A stretch of 17,389 bases of DNA. Origin: Prolixibacteraceae bacterium (GTDB taxonomy: Bacteria; Bacteroidota; Bacteroidia; Bacteroidales; Prolixibacteraceae). How positions within the stretch are numbered: the stretch's first letter is position 1; each line of letters begins with the position of its first letter. The DNA lies in NCBI GenBank assembly GCA_017998095.1, contig JAGODU010000086.1, positions 1 to 17,389 on the forward strand. Direction: 5' to 3'. The notes under the pieces were generated by a model. The model worked only from the letters and a program-made list of their open reading frames with translations, did no database searches and had not been told where the DNA came from. A program made the translations under genes and the position numbers. This document shows, in pieces, positions 8,743-15,573 of this stretch.

Positions 8743-8985
8743 TTAATTCTTTCCGACTTTTATGTTTTTCTGTCTTTTCTGTATTAACCGTCCTCTTCTG
8801 ATTATGGCTAAATCAGTGATATATGGGTCATCTTTCCAAGTATTATACAATGTCTGTGAAGCTACACCCAACTGTTCACGGGTGAAATGCTCAAACATAG
8901 CCATGATGCTTCCAAAGTAGTAATGTTCATCTGATGCAATCATATACAAATGAATAACCTGTCTGTTCTTATCAGAAGAAACCAT
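8743..8985 (-). CDS. small conserved-looking protein leading the hsd operon, 80 aa
   Basis: I cannot assign a domain. The 80-residue product is soluble, opens with MVSSDKNRQVIHLYMI, has an aromatic HYYFGS block (about 21-26) and a basic C-terminus (RRGRLIQKRQKNIKVGK). It is the first gene of the restriction operon, ending three bases before the hsdM ATG, so it is surely co-transcribed and probably coupled. The basic tail and the FTREQLGVASQTLYNTW segment (about 34-50), which could form a helix-turn-helix-like pair, would suit a small DNA-binding regulator of the operon, but that is inference. No convincing TAnnTTTG promoter was found upstream; the closest match (CTAAAGTA at 9005-9012, read on the minus strand) has a mismatch and no properly spaced -33 element. 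Confidence 0.75.
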   Translation of the reverse strand: MVSSDKNRQVIHLYMIASDEHYYFGSIMAMFEHFTREQLGVASQTLYNTWKDDPYITDLAIIRRGRLIQKRQKNIKVGKN

Positions 8986-9052
8986 ATTTTCTTATTTTGA
9001 AATGCTAAAGTATGGAAAAATAACCAAACGATTCGATTTTTCAGTAGTAATG

Positions 9053-9091
9053 TTTAAAATATTTACTGATTTAATTGGTAAATATATTCAA
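9053..9091. repeat. imperfect inverted repeat overlapping the recombinase promoter
   Basis: The half-sites TTTAAAATATTTAC (9053-9066) and, on the other strand, TTGAATATATTTAC (9091-9078) agree at 12 of 14 positions and are separated by 11 bases. The right half-site begins one base after the probable -33 element (9075-9077) and occupies the promoter spacer. It looks like a protein-binding dyad: an operator, or a crossover or accessory site for the adjacent serine recombinase. AT-rich sequence makes some dyads expected by chance. Confidence 0.45.
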
Positions 9092-9105
9092 TATAATTAC
9101 TTTTG
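9075..9105 (+). promoter_or_regulatory. Bacteroidota-type promoter for the recombinase unit
   Basis: The -7 element TACTTTTG (9098-9105) matches TAnnTTTG exactly, and a -33-like TTG (9075-9077) lies 20 bases upstream. Transcription would begin roughly at 9110-9115, a short distance before the ATG at 9129, and run into the serine recombinase gene. Confidence 0.6.
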
Positions 9106-9128
9106 AAGCATAATCAAAAAATCATAAT

Positions 9129-9311
9129 ATGCCGAAACAATGTCAGATTCTGCAAACATCGATATGCTTGGACAATGATTTTATAGACAGGCACCTTATT
9201 CTTGTTTTCATGAGTGAAGGGAAGCTTGAAGGCGTTTATGTAGTTCCCATTCCTGATTGGCTTGTTTTTCGGGACACAAAATATCCATATTATCGAATTT
9301 GTTACAATTAA
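9129..9311 (+). CDS. possible small protein upstream of the serine recombinase, 60 aa
   Basis: An ATG-started ORF of 60 codons begins about 15 bases after the predicted transcription start and ends 10 bases before the recombinase ATG, so it sits where a first gene or leader ORF would. The product contains EGKLEGVYVVPIPDW and looks plausible as protein, with no family that I recognise. An 84-codon ORF on the other strand covers the same bases but lacks supporting signals. The only evidence is position and promoter, so the call is tentative. Confidence 0.35.
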   Translation: MPKQCQILQTSICLDNDFIDRHLILVFMSEGKLEGVYVVPIPDWLVFRDTKYPYYRICYN

Positions 9312-9321
9312 TTTCAGCAAT

Positions 9322-9951
9322 ATGCAAAAAGTTGTGCTCTTTGGCCGGGTTTCTTCAGTTGGAGACAAACAAAGCTATGAACGTCAAATAAATGACTTGA
9401 CAACATTTTCTGAAACACAGCATTATCAGATTGTTGGTGTGTTTGCAGAGAAAATATCTGGTGCAGCCAAAAACCATGAACGAGCAGAATTAATAAAAAT
9501 GGTAACCTTTGTGAAGGACAATGAAGTCGATAAGGTTCTGGTGACTGAACTGTCAAGACTTGGCCGGGACCCTCTCCAAATCCTTCAGACCATTGAAATT
9601 CTGAACCATAATAAAATATCACTGTTCATCCAGAATTATAATATAGAAACATTGACTGTTGATAAGGAAATTAATCCCATCAGTCAGTTTCTGATAACAA
9701 TATTGGCAGAAATAGCACGTATGGAGCGCAGGAACATTGAAGGCCGTTTAACAAGTGGGTATCATAATTTCCGGTCACGTGGCGGCAAAGTAGGAAGGAA
9801 GAACGGTTATCGAAAGAGCCGGGAAGCAATGTCTGAACAATATGCTGAAGAAATAAAGATGCTGAAGAAAGGATACAGTTACCAGCACATATCACAGATT
9901 ACCAGCACAAATAAAAACACACTTACAAAACTCAGAAAGTTATTCGCTTAG
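9322..9951 (+). CDS. serine site-specific recombinase (resolvase/invertase family)
   Basis: The 209-residue protein has the small resolvase/invertase architecture. The N-terminal catalytic domain (about 1-125) carries FGRVSS with the likely nucleophile Ser11, a QSYERQI segment and LSRLGRD with the active-site arginines (Arg79, Arg82). The long dimer helix follows (about 122-145, ILAEIARMERRNIEGRL), then an RGGKVGRK linker and a C-terminal helix-turn-helix (about 173-206). It probably exchanges DNA strands at a nearby pair of sites, by resolution or inversion. I chose the ATG at 9322; the frame is open back to 9262 but that part does not resemble the family. It lies between two immunity operons and converges on the SLATT gene, with 7 bases between stop codons and no terminator hairpin. 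Confidence 0.9.
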   Translation: MQKVVLFGRVSSVGDKQSYERQINDLTTFSETQHYQIVGVFAEKISGAAKNHERAELIKMVTFVKDNEVDKVLVTELSRLGRDPLQILQTIEILNHNKISLFIQNYNIETLTVDKEINPISQFLITILAEIARMERRNIEGRLTSGYHNFRSRGGKVGRKNGYRKSREAMSEQYAEEIKMLKKGYSYQHISQITSTNKNTLTKLRKLFA

Positions 9952-9958
9952 GAAAGGA

Positions 9959-10522
9959 TTAAATCAGTTTACGTAAGTTAGCTGGCAAAAGTGTATCAAT
10001 TTCATCGTCAGTAAAGTACATCTCTTCTTTGGTTTTCAATCCCAATGTTGCTTCTTTATATGCTTTACTGATTGTTCTTGGAGAGCCTTTGTAAATGTGG
10101 TATAATTCATCCTGAAGAGTATCCCTTTTAATAGTTATCTCATCTGGCGTCAACCTGCCCATTTTAACGTCAGTAAGCAGTGAAAGATACAGTTCTCTCA
10201 TATTCCAAAGGTCGGATGCGGAATTTGCATGTTTTTGTGCAATTTCACCCAAATCATAGTCTTTTAAATATGTATTAATACCAAATAAAATTGCCGACAG
10301 GACAGCCGAAATTATACCTGCAATTTTATTATCACCGAATACCGCAACCATTATGCCAGTAGTCGTTAAAGCTGACAAAATTATTTGTAAAATTTTGATT
10401 CTGTTATTTCTGCGAAATAATATATCCGCACATTTTTCCTGCGTTTTATGTGTCCAGACTAATCTGGCATACAATTCTCGAATTTGTGACTCAAGAATAT
10501 TACTGTGGGAATCTGTATCCAT
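9959..10522 (-). CDS. SLATT-like two-helix membrane protein, probable CBASS-type effector
   Basis: The 187-residue protein has a charged helical N-terminus (residues 1-42, ELYARLVWTHKTQEKCADILFR), two closely spaced membrane helices (about 43-62 and 67-85) and a long helical, charged C-terminal region (about 90-187). This is the plan of SLATT domains, two-helix membrane proteins predicted to be pore-forming effectors of nucleotide-activated immune systems; the subfamily cannot be settled here. In such systems a cyclic nucleotide from the CD-NTase would trigger membrane damage and stop phage spread. The start at 10522 is supported by a strong Shine-Dalgarno site, and the first 23 bases overlap the CD-NTase gene. 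An in-frame start at 10594 lies deep inside that gene and is unlikely. Confidence 0.78.
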   Translation of the reverse strand: MDTDSHSNILESQIRELYARLVWTHKTQEKCADILFRRNNRIKILQIILSALTTTGIMVAVFGDNKIAGIISAVLSAILFGINTYLKDYDLGEIAQKHANSASDLWNMRELYLSLLTDVKMGRLTPDEITIKRDTLQDELYHIYKGSPRTISKAYKEATLGLKTKEEMYFTDDEIDTLLPANLRKLI

Positions 10523-11378
10523 ATATTTCCCTCCATTTTTGTTTTGAAGTCCACTCTTTGTCATCTGTTTGATACTGTATTGCTTCAACTGCATTATTGT
10601 AAGCTTGATTGGCCTTATAACGAAAATTATCCGGATTAGAGATTATCTGGTTACTGCCAACAGCATACCAGATTGTTTGATTAGTTGTTTGATTTTTAAG
10701 GAATTCGAAAAAGTCCCGGCCCATCCAATCATAATAAAGGTAAGAGTTATTTTTATGGCTCCAATTTGTCAGGAACCTATAAGCCAAAGTGTCAATAAGA
10801 AGTCCTTTAATTGGAACATTGCAGTAGTATTTCCACGAACGAATCATTCTACACAATGGTCTAAGGTTGTTATTCGTATGACTATCACCTGTTGCTATTG
10901 CGTCTATTTCCGGAACTGGATTGGTAGATTTCCAACTACCACCGGAGTTAGAATCAGCATATGTATATGAACCATCGTTGTTAGGAAAAACGGGGAGAAC
11001 TTCAATTGTCATTTTATCGCTAAAACGGACACTAACAATTTGACCATCACCTTTTAATTCAGTGTTTGAATATGTTTTTATTATAGAATTTTTCACTGCT
11101 TGAAGCAGCGCAGATTGTCCATTGCCTTGATAAGAATTGTATTGATTATATAATGACCACGGTAATTCGAAAACCATGTCAATATCACTCACCCAACTGT
11201 TTGCTGTATTCCGGCCATATGAACCAACATATCTTCCACCCCCTGTAGTATCCATATTCCAGAAATCCAAATTTAGTCTTCTGCAGATTGCAAGATACCG
11301 TGTAGATATTGTGGAACGCATTTCGCTTCCAATAATTAGGCTGCCACAAAATGCTTCAAAATTACTTGCAACGCTCAT
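10500..11378 (-). CDS. CD-NTase (SMODS nucleotidyltransferase), cyclic oligonucleotide synthase
   Basis: This 292-residue protein has the active-site signature of cGAS/DncV-like nucleotidyltransferases: GSYGRNT (52-58), then Asp65 and Asp67 in DIDMVFELP, and a third acidic residue, Glu126, in MTIEVLPVF. The helical C-terminal lobe includes NNLRPLCRMIRSWK (169-182). These residues indicate an active enzyme that builds a cyclic di- or oligonucleotide from NTPs as the alarm signal of CBASS-type immunity; the product cannot be predicted. The gene starts 17 bases after the SIR2 stop and overlaps the SLATT gene by 23 bases. No Cap2/Cap3-type ubiquitin-like genes or HORMA/TRIP13 genes are nearby, so the layout resembles the simplest CBASS class. 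Confidence 0.9.
   Translation of the reverse strand: MSVASNFEAFCGSLIIGSEMRSTISTRYLAICRRLNLDFWNMDTTGGGRYVGSYGRNTANSWVSDIDMVFELPWSLYNQYNSYQGNGQSALLQAVKNSIIKTYSNTELKGDGQIVSVRFSDKMTIEVLPVFPNNDGSYTYADSNSGGSWKSTNPVPEIDAIATGDSHTNNNLRPLCRMIRSWKYYCNVPIKGLLIDTLAYRFLTNWSHKNNSYLYYDWMGRDFFEFLKNQTTNQTIWYAVGSNQIISNPDNFRYKANQAYNNAVEAIQYQTDDKEWTSKQKWREIYGYRFPQ
10529..10534 (-). promoter_or_regulatory. strong Shine-Dalgarno site for the SLATT gene
   Basis: On the minus strand GGAGGG (10534-10529) lies 6 bases before the ATG at 10522 and inside the last codons of the CD-NTase gene. Most genes here have no such site, so this one decides the start and suggests that the membrane protein is initiated independently rather than only by coupling. 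Confidence 0.7.
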
Positions 11379-11395
11379 AAATTAAACATGAAAGA

Positions 11396-13156
11396 CTAAT
11401 AAAGATGTATGTTTTTAAGGAATTCATCAAGCTTCAATTTTGCATTTACATATTTCTCGAAAGAGCCATCAAACATTCCTGATTCCAATAATTTCCAATT
11501 TGATTTGACCTTTTCAGCTTCTGCAAAAAAATCTTTGAAATAATTATCTCTTAGACTGGTTATTCCTTTTCTCCATTGAAATTGGCCAAAAGGTGCCCAT
11601 GTGCTACCGTATTTATCACCAACAATGTGCACGTAATTCAAGGCCAGTAAATATTCAAATACATCGAAAATGTCATTAAATTCTTTATCGGACAAGATGA
11701 AACCAGAAAAATAAGGTTTTAAATTCTTGCACAGGTAGGTGCTTATTGGCGTATGATAATTTTGACCATGGTTAAGTATTTTATTCATTAATCTCAGGTC
11801 AATCATGCATGCATTTACAAATTCAATGAGGTAGTATTGATTTGAGTGCTCTGATTCACTCTCTTCAATTTTAATATGGAAACAATCACACAGTATTTTG
11901 TAGTTTTTACTTTTTACGGCAGCAATTCCAATTGTATATAAAGTGAAAAGGGACGGGAAATAGTAAAAAGCTTTAGTCTCCTTATAAAAAGACCCATTTG
12001 CTTCTGGTATTGGCCCTGCCAATCGTGATAAGATGTTTGTGAACAAATAATAATGTTCAGGTTTCGCCCAAAATACCCCATTTATTATAAGGTGAATAAG
12101 AGTTGACAAACACGCTTCAAAATATTCCAACAAGGGCATAAGGTTTTTGTTATCCGGATAAAGACTGACATCCATCTTTTCCCTTATTTTCGCATAGACC
12201 TCTTCCTGCTCTTTAAAGACCAAATCATGCAGCAAAACTCTTGCATCATCCCGGACGATATACTTTTTTAAACGTGCAACTGATATTTCGGTATTAAGCG
12301 GATGATTATCAAATGTTTTTAAGGATTCGATTTTTTCCAAAATTTCAGTAAAAAAAGCATCTGCACTTGAAATTTTGACTACCTCTCCTTTTCTGAATTC
12401 TGCAATCTCCTTTAATTCGATTTCACAATCACCCAAATAGGTCCAGTAACTATGAAAGCGAAAGTTCTCACACTGTTTTAATACTTTGATAAATCCATTA
12501 TCCCATTTGGCTGACCAACCACATGATAATAAGCCAAATTCATTGACAATTCGTACAAGATAGTCGTGAAGTTTGGGTTGATAGGTTGACAGTTCTTCCG
12601 GTGTATTCAGGAAGCGAGAATCAAGATAGTCTCCATTAATTTTAATAAGCGTGAAAGCATTATGTACAATAGGTATGGCTCCATCGATATCGTCCGGGTG
12701 TCGTATCACTGTTGGTTCAATCCCGACCTCATTTAGTGACCTCTCAATTAATCTGTCAAAATTGGTAGTTATAATGACTTTAATGTGGCCGTCTTTAACT
12801 AATTGTGCAATTGCCTTATGTGCAGGTGAAGGCATTTTGAGACCCTGCTCGACTTCTTCTTGGGTTGGTTCGAAATATGGTTTCAACAAATTTACCCTCT
12901 CTGCGGAAGATTTTGCAAGCTTGGCCAGAATGTTTGAATAATTTGGTTCTTCACCGTATGTGGATATAAACCAATCGACTGGATTTGGTTCGCATTTTTG
13001 CTTCTTTAATTTGGCCAGTTGCCTAACTAAATCAATAACAATATCCCAGCCTGTCGGTATACCGGAAGATTTTGAAATTCCTGAACCCAAGAAAAGGGCA
13101 TATACACCTTTATTGGAGTATATTGAAAAAGCAATAGTTGTTGTTTGGTTATTCAC
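11396..13156 (-). CDS. SIR2-domain protein with a long C-terminal domain, probable NADase-type immune effector
   Basis: Residues 1-230 form a SIR2-like Rossmann domain: FLGSGISKSSGIPTGWD (22-38), IITTNFDRLIE (128-138, with Asn132 and Asp134), KINGDYLDSRFLNTPEEL (172-189) and LLSCGWSAKWDN (209-220). SIR2 domains of phage-defence proteins degrade NAD+ to shut down the infected cell. The usual catalytic His of the K-x-H-G-D block is Asn174 here (codon AAT), so activity is uncertain. Residues 230-586 are mostly helical with no recognised domain and may sense the trigger. Translation starts at a GTG, there is no upstream in-frame ATG, and the SIR2 motif begins about 20 residues in. The gene is first in a three-gene unit with the CD-NTase and SLATT genes. 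Confidence 0.86.
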   Translation of the reverse strand: MNNQTTTIAFSIYSNKGVYALFLGSGISKSSGIPTGWDIVIDLVRQLAKLKKQKCEPNPVDWFISTYGEEPNYSNILAKLAKSSAERVNLLKPYFEPTQEEVEQGLKMPSPAHKAIAQLVKDGHIKVIITTNFDRLIERSLNEVGIEPTVIRHPDDIDGAIPIVHNAFTLIKINGDYLDSRFLNTPEELSTYQPKLHDYLVRIVNEFGLLSCGWSAKWDNGFIKVLKQCENFRFHSYWTYLGDCEIELKEIAEFRKGEVVKISSADAFFTEILEKIESLKTFDNHPLNTEISVARLKKYIVRDDARVLLHDLVFKEQEEVYAKIREKMDVSLYPDNKNLMPLLEYFEACLSTLIHLIINGVFWAKPEHYYLFTNILSRLAGPIPEANGSFYKETKAFYYFPSLFTLYTIGIAAVKSKNYKILCDCFHIKIEESESEHSNQYYLIEFVNACMIDLRLMNKILNHGQNYHTPISTYLCKNLKPYFSGFILSDKEFNDIFDVFEYLLALNYVHIVGDKYGSTWAPFGQFQWRKGITSLRDNYFKDFFAEAEKVKSNWKLLESGMFDGSFEKYVNAKLKLDEFLKNIHLY

Positions 13157-13485
13157 TCGATAAAGGATAATTAATTGCAGAGATTAAAAATACGAATAAT
13201 CCATTAATAATCCTTTGAGTTATTTTGTGATATTTCATTGACAAAAAGTGCTGCAAATTATTTGCGGAACGGGATTAAAATAGGAAGTGATTAAAATTAG
13301 GATTTTGGACCTGGCTTATTTGAACATGAATTTGAAAGTTCGAATATTCAATTTTCACTATATCATTTGGATGACAAAGAATATTCTGAATATTTTTATA
13401 GATTTGAAATACATTATCTGGGTCTGGCAATACGTTTTATCTACATTACAACTAAATATATCATTTAATGGCGGGTCTTTTCACA
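13157..13485. other. intergenic region between divergent SIR2 operon and lipoprotein cluster
   Basis: This 329-base AT-rich stretch contains no gene that I accept; a 71-codon ORF (13287-13502) in it looks random. It must hold the start signals for both directions, but no exact TAnnTTTG element was found. TACGTTTT (13431-13438, plus) is one base off, with no well-spaced -33. Two GAATATTC palindromes lie at 13342-13349 and 13379-13386. A short piece near 13264 resembles the 3' end of the tRNA-Gly gene. Confidence 0.6.
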
Positions 13486-14484
13486 ATGAGGGGTATTACT
13501 AAGCTACTTATATGTTTTATTATAACGTCTTTATTAGTAAGCTCTTGTTGTACTTTATTCCATCAACCTACTGTGAATTTGAATGTACATTCTGATGTAG
13601 ATTCTGTTAAATTCTGTATCGATAGCGACGTATATGGTTGGTGCAATACACCTGCAATTGTCACTGTACCTCGTTCAAAACAAGACTTAACATTATATGT
13701 TAAAAGGGATAGTATTCAAAAAATAATCAGGGTAAAAAGTAGATTATCAAACGCCTTCTGGTTTGGAAATTTATATACTGGTGGCCTAATTGGTTATGGA
13801 GTTGACCTGACGAACCATAAGCGATTTACGTATCCTCGGTACATGACTATTAATCTGGAAAAATCAAAAATGCTACCGAACAGGGATTATGTTCGTTGGA
13901 TTATGCCTGAAAAAGGTTTAATAAACATTAAATTGTCAGTTCCTGAGGGCAATCATCTTTATATCAACAAGGGTAAGGGATACGGCAATTCTTTTGGTTT
14001 TTTGGGAATATCGGGTGGAATTGAGTACTATTTTACTGATAAATATTGCATCAACTCAGATATTGGAACATTAACTGATTTTATGTTACCAATACCTGCA
14101 CCAGTTAGGTACAGTGGCAATTATGACAGGTCTTTTGCATTATATGGGGATGTTCAGGTGGGTAGCGATTTCAAAATGCTGCATTACGATGTTGGTCTTC
14201 AGTTCAACAGGACAAAATATTATGAATACGATACACTACCGACATATCCAGTCCAATCCGATACCCTGCGATATTATCAGGTTCAAAAAAACATCGGTTT
14301 CGCATTATCGACTGCATATAAGTTTTCGAACGGCTTCAGTATTGGTATAAATTATTATCCATCGGTAAACTTGCCTGATGGCAATGTCTACAAAGTGCAT
14401 TATTCACATTTGATATTTTTTGAATTAATATTTAAATTAGAAGCAATACGGCCCAATCTCAGGAGACAAATGTATTTTAAATAA
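13486..14484 (+). CDS. exported lipoprotein with PEGA-like domain and C-terminal beta-barrel-like region
   Basis: The 332-residue product starts with a lipoprotein signal peptide, MRGITKLLICFIITSLLVSS, followed by Cys21, the likely lipidated residue. Residues 28-80 have the beta-rich, carbohydrate-binding-like PEGA pattern (SDVYGWCNTPAIVTVP). The motif GNLYTGGLIGYGVDLTNHK (95-113) commonly follows such domains in Bacteroidota. From about 165 to the end, alternating aromatic and glycine-rich strands (FGFLGISGGIEYYFTDKY, YDVGLQFNRTKYYEYDT, GFALSTAYKFSNGFSIGINYY) suggest an outer-membrane beta-barrel-like fold. I chose ATG 13486 because the signal peptide begins there; an in-frame ATG at 13468 adds six residues. 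First of four same-strand exported proteins, six bases from the next gene. Function unknown. Confidence 0.85.
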   Translation: MRGITKLLICFIITSLLVSSCCTLFHQPTVNLNVHSDVDSVKFCIDSDVYGWCNTPAIVTVPRSKQDLTLYVKRDSIQKIIRVKSRLSNAFWFGNLYTGGLIGYGVDLTNHKRFTYPRYMTINLEKSKMLPNRDYVRWIMPEKGLINIKLSVPEGNHLYINKGKGYGNSFGFLGISGGIEYYFTDKYCINSDIGTLTDFMLPIPAPVRYSGNYDRSFALYGDVQVGSDFKMLHYDVGLQFNRTKYYEYDTLPTYPVQSDTLRYYQVQKNIGFALSTAYKFSNGFSIGINYYPSVNLPDGNVYKVHYSHLIFFELIFKLEAIRPNLRRQMYFK

Positions 14485-14490
14485 TCATCT

Positions 14491-14937
14491 ATGAGTACCA
14501 AATTCTTTTCATTCATCTTGATGTTGTTATTCTTATCTGTGGTTTTAAATGCATGCAAAACTTACTTAATTCCAGTGCAAAGTTTTAAGGAGCAATTTAA
14601 TGGTATTGATTCTACAAAGTTAAGACTTGTTAAAACACGTGGGCCTGCAGGTGACGTGGCAGAATATCTTGCCAATCCTATTGAATATATTAAATGCGTT
14701 GATAAGAGTGATATGCCACTTGAATTGAAAAACAGTCCGTCAATAGAAATACGGTTCACAGAAAAAAATAATAAACGTACAATATTCTATTTTGACAGAT
14801 TATTCGTGCAAGACACTCTAATTATTGGAGAAATGTCAAGGTTTATACGGTTTCGTAAAGGAATTTCAATAAATAATGTGATATTGATTGAAGTTCAGGA
14901 CGGCCATAAAAACTTCAAATATGTGGAAGACAGATAA
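14491..14937 (+). CDS. small hypothetical lipoprotein, 148 aa
   Basis: The protein starts with a hydrophobic signal (KFFSFILMLLFLSVV) and a lipobox LNAC, with Cys22 as the lipid anchor, so it should reside on a membrane of the cell envelope. The mature part is a small mixed alpha/beta domain that I do not recognise. It starts six bases after the stop of the PEGA-like lipoprotein gene and its last 17 bases overlap the most likely start of the next gene, which supports one operon. No catalytic motif is visible. Confidence 0.82.
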   Translation: MSTKFFSFILMLLFLSVVLNACKTYLIPVQSFKEQFNGIDSTKLRLVKTRGPAGDVAEYLANPIEYIKCVDKSDMPLELKNSPSIEIRFTEKNNKRTIFYFDRLFVQDTLIIGEMSRFIRFRKGISINNVILIEVQDGHKNFKYVEDR

Positions 14938-15559
14938 CAATAACAGATTTATTTACGGAAAAAGTGAAAGAAAAATTACAAGATTTCTGATTTTAACTGC
15001 AATTATTATCAGTCAATCTTGTTATGGACAGATTGACATGGATTATCATAATGATTGTTTTGTAATTCAGTTTGAAAAAAAGAATTCTTCTGTTCCAGAT
15101 TCTTTAATATTGCCTGTTTATCAAGAACATGGTTTTCAAATTATTGAGAATGGGGTATATGATTTTATTATCGATGGTAAAAAATATTTTCAGGCATTAT
15201 TATTGAATATCAACAGTTTGGGTTTTAAAATTTCTAAAAACTGGGAATTCTTTGGAGAGGAACAAATTATAAAAGACACATTATCCTTTCTTTCGACTCA
15301 GGATATTAAAATACGGATGGTAACAATAGACCAAGGACGTGGTGGATTACCGTTTACAGTAGGCAGTAAAGATTATGTAGTAAAGTTTATGCCTTCATCA
15401 AAATATTGTAGATTAAAGAATTCCGTAATTACTACTGGTCCAGAAATTGTTCAGGGACATTATTATTTCACCGGATATGGTTGGAAAAAAATAAAAATTG
15501 TTTCAGGCAAACCATATTTATGTGATGAAACAGGTGAATTCCAACTCAGACGGAATTGA
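14921..15559 (+). CDS. hypothetical secreted protein, 212 aa
   Basis: The protein has a short charged N-terminus, then a hydrophobic signal-like segment (residues about 20-32, TRFLILTAIIISQ) and a probable cleavage region around SCYGQ (33-37). The cysteine there does not sit in a good lipobox, so a plain secreted or periplasmic protein is more likely. The remainder is beta-rich and unrecognised. I preferred ATG 14921, which overlaps the preceding gene by 17 bases; the frame is open to a TTG at 14888, but that lies further inside the upstream gene. It is the third member of the exported-protein cluster and ends 14 bases before the next start. Confidence 0.78.
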   Translation: MWKTDNNNRFIYGKSERKITRFLILTAIIISQSCYGQIDMDYHNDCFVIQFEKKNSSVPDSLILPVYQEHGFQIIENGVYDFIIDGKKYFQALLLNINSLGFKISKNWEFFGEEQIIKDTLSFLSTQDIKIRMVTIDQGRGGLPFTVGSKDYVVKFMPSSKYCRLKNSVITTGPEIVQGHYYFTGYGWKKIKIVSGKPYLCDETGEFQLRRN

Positions 15560-15573
15560 TTTTACGTATTGTG

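Noticed and set aside
9114..9368. 84-codon minus-strand ORF opposite the recombinase leader
   Set aside because: Overlaps the recombinase start and its promoter; no supporting signals and low protein likeness.
10523..10594. 24-residue N-terminal extension of the SLATT protein
   Set aside because: It lies entirely inside the CD-NTase coding sequence, while a strong Shine-Dalgarno site supports the start at 10522.
13379..13395. Repeated GAATATTC palindromes as operators
   Set aside because: Octamer palindromes of A/T composition are expected by chance in this sequence; spacing (37 bases) suggests nothing specific.
13287..13502. 71-codon plus-strand ORF before the first lipoprotein
   Set aside because: AT-rich random-looking composition, overlaps the lipoprotein start region, no start signals.
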